Assembly (NCBI GenBank): GCA_037893225.1
Contig: JAZGUH010000066.1
Coordinates: forward strand, 124,001 to 188,000
Source of the DNA: Hippasteria phrygiana
Taxonomy: Eukaryota; Echinodermata; Asteroidea; Valvatida; Goniasteridae
Direction: 5' to 3'
DNA length: 64,000 nucleotides
Shown here: positions 62,406 through 64,000 of the stretch, in pieces
Numbering within the stretch: the stretch's first letter is position 1
How the letters are laid out: each line of letters opens with the position of its first letter
Program-made: the position numbers and the translations under genes
The notes under the pieces: generated by a model
The model's input: only the letters and a program-made list of their open reading frames with translations
Told to the model about the DNA's origin: nothing
Database searches by the model: none

Positions 62406-62955
62406 AAAAATACGTAGATTATCGAATATTGCAACGTTTGACATGCCATATTCCTCTTTTGTTTATACTAACTTTTTCGGAAGACCTCCTATTGGTTTTG
62501 TACACGATTTTCAATCGTGGACGTTCGGTCAAACGTGGACCCCTTTGTCTACGCCCGAATTCTTTTGTCCTAGGTCCACGATTGCAGGCATATACAAACT
62601 CATCCACCTACCCAACCACCAACATAAGCAGCAGTAGACCACGGTCCGTTTTACGCCGTCGTGGCAAAAACTTAATGTTAATGACTTTGTTTATATCACT
62701 GGGATGAGGTTATCGTTATTGTGGAAATTCATTTTCCTCCACTTAAATGACAACGTGTATGCATGGAAATCAAATTACATTTAGGCTACCTAAATGACTT
62801 AAGTTGTGAATGGATAACTAGCTAATTTTTTGTATTTTGGACAGAAGAGACCAAAGCGCTTCACAAATCAAAATTTCCTGCAACAATTTGGGCCAACATG
62901 TTTAAATGAAGTCTTTAGAATTCTCATCAGCTCTCCCCATGCCATAATTGTTTAA

Positions 62956-63115
62956 CCCCTTGCGTACGGATGACGCCAAATGCCGCAAAAAAAAAATTGC
63001 CACCTGGCCGGATGACGTCTGTACATGCCATTCTCAATCCAATGTTGGATTGTGTATGATACGCTTGGCTGCACAGGCCACTCCGGCGCCTCACTACGAT
63101 AACCATACTCAAGGG
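62956..63115. mobile_element. 160-bp MITE with TTAA target duplications
   Basis: The ends CCCCTTGCGTACGG and CCATACTCAAGGG are imperfect inverted repeats, flanked by TTAA at 62952-62955 and 63116-63119. TTAA plus a CCC-type tip suggests a piggyBac-mobilised MITE. The right half resembles the segment near 60225-60330 of the palindrome (ATGATACGCTTG...CTCAAGGGGTTAA). Confidence 0.75.
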
Positions 63116-63119
63116 TTAA

Positions 63120-63787
63120 GTAAAAAGGATTTACCAGCTGTTTGACATTTTAGAGAGGCCGCTAAACCCAACTCAAATACCTACTTCCTAATCATAAATA
63201 CCCAGAATTGCTATAGAAGTACACGTTCAAATTATCTGTAGTAATCAAGATAGACACTAGTTCACAGGTTTCTTTAAAATATTTGTGTTATTTTAAAAGT
63301 GTCACAACACTTTTTCCTCTTACATCTCAACAGTTATATTTTCCAGTGTCTGAATGCATTCCACAATGAACAGTGATATGGGTGAATGGAAAAATATTGT
63401 TAAGTCACTGAGTATTAAAATGTGGACAATTCTAATATTTATCAATTTTCTCATCATCCATGCCTTAGACTAGGTAAGATTTTGGAAAAAGTGACATGAA
63501 GAGTCATTTTTTAGTAGAAGCTGGTAACACAGCCTTCTTACCTAATTTCAATCCCTCGTACCTAATTTGAGCATGTTCAGTTAACAACCTCACTCTTAGC
63601 CCTTTACCTAAAAATAATAATTCAGATATTAGCAAAAGAAAAACAGACCACATTCTAACATTTGTCCAAAATGGTTGTATCGTAAAATTGGGTGTGATCC
63701 CTGGCTATACGGCATTCTGGGTTTATGACTTCTGACTAGCGCCCACCCGAACAAAGATACTGACAATTTGGGACACCGCTAACACAG
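63120..63787. other. Non-coding region between MITE and tRNA-like element
   Basis: AT-rich, no gene or clear repeat seen. Confidence 0.5.
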
Positions 63788-63859
63788 GGCAAGATAGCTC
63801 AGTTGGTAGAGCGCCGGTACGGTAACCCGGAGGTCGCAGGTTCGAATCCCGCTCCTGCC
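63788..63859 (+). tRNA. tRNA-like sequence, pseudo-tRNA or head of a SINE
   Basis: 72 nt that fold as a cloverleaf: acceptor GGCAAGA/TCCTGCC (one mismatch), D arm GCTC..GAGC, anticodon arm CCGGT/CCCGG and T arm GCAGG/CCCGC (one mismatch). Box A (TAGCTCAGTTGGTAGAG) and box B (GGTTCGAATCC) are intact. The anticodon position would read GGT (Thr), but position 33 is C, not the near-universal T, and the stems have mismatches. A tRNA-derived SINE head or pseudogene is therefore more likely than a working tRNA. The tail after GCCA is unremarkable AT-rich DNA. Confidence 0.6.
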
Positions 63860-64000
63860 AGTTTCTTTGTTCACTTTAAAAATTTGTCAAAAATAGTTAG
63901 ATTCATCCCCAACCTGGCATTAATTTTGTGATTAAAACATCTTTACCAGACAACATGGCACCCTTGCTGTGCTGCATTTCTCAAACATGGTGCCTGACCA

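Larger units (their letters stand above)
59786..62569. mobile_element. 2.8-kb palindromic (foldback) element
   Basis: The left arm 59786-60776 and the right arm 61487-62569 are near-perfect reverse complements, from GACAAAAGAATTCGGGCG inward. Each arm holds a single-copy outer part (GTCCACGATTGAAAATCGTG), a 20-24-bp tandem array (ATATGTGCGATGTTTGTCAT and ATATGTGCGATGTTCAAAT), a ~100-bp MITE-like segment ending CTCAAGGGGTTAA, a single-copy stretch and a 12-bp array (GAGTCGCGGGCT). The ~700-bp loop contains a third partial copy of the 20-bp array. There is no transposase and no target duplication that I can see. Confidence 0.85.

Overview
The window is transposon-dense animal (metazoan) nuclear DNA, most likely from a marine invertebrate; I cannot name the species. 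Evidence for this: a spliced piggyBac transposase, a Polinton/Maverick, a tyrosine-recombinase (YR) retrotransposon, a tRNA-derived SINE-like head, short GT-AG introns, many TACATGTA motifs and many long poly-C/poly-G runs. There is no operon structure outside the Polinton, and almost everything here is mobile or repetitive.

Layout. (1) 1-11776 and 27749-31862 are one satellite array with a unit of about 240 bp (roughly 66 units) and higher-order duplications. (2) A complete-looking Polinton/Maverick of about 16 kb (11777-27743) sits inside that array. It has ~235-bp terminal inverted repeats and a 5-6 bp target duplication copied from the satellite. It carries protein-primed DNA polymerase B, an rve integrase, a packaging ATPase, a double-jelly-roll-type major capsid candidate, three tandem paralogous penton/minor-capsid-like genes, several small membrane or coiled-coil proteins, and a double-SAP-like protein. 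Two genes are broken, one by a single in-frame TGA and one by a 7-G frameshift. (3) 34195-45779 is a composite foldback element with a 9-bp target duplication (Mutator-like). Its left arm has been split by a 3.7-kb insertion and by a spliced piggyBac (38565-43408, TTAA target duplications, one frameshift). (4) 46670-49409 is the only stretch that looks like non-transposon genes: two paralogous short ankyrin/SOCS-box-like genes (one frameshifted), a divergent two-exon acidic protein gene and a short unrecognised open frame. (5) 49480-58252 is a YR retrotransposon (gag, RT-RNase H, tyrosine recombinase) with split direct repeats. A 3.4-kb DNA element with a 2-bp target duplication interrupts it, and that element is itself interrupted by a 451-bp MITE with an 8-bp target duplication. 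(6) 59786-62569 is a long palindrome whose arms contain two kinds of tandem repeat. (7) A 160-bp TTAA-type MITE and a tRNA-like element close the window.

The Polinton genes form a virus-like set: replication (POLB), integration (INT), packaging (ATP) and capsid (MCP plus penton-like). Minus-strand genes flank a small plus-strand block, and most start codons share an A/T-rich context just upstream. I saw no Ulp1/adenain-type protease. Several unrelated DNA elements in the window have inverted arms made of short tandem repeats, which is the clearest theme not explained by ordinary gene annotation.
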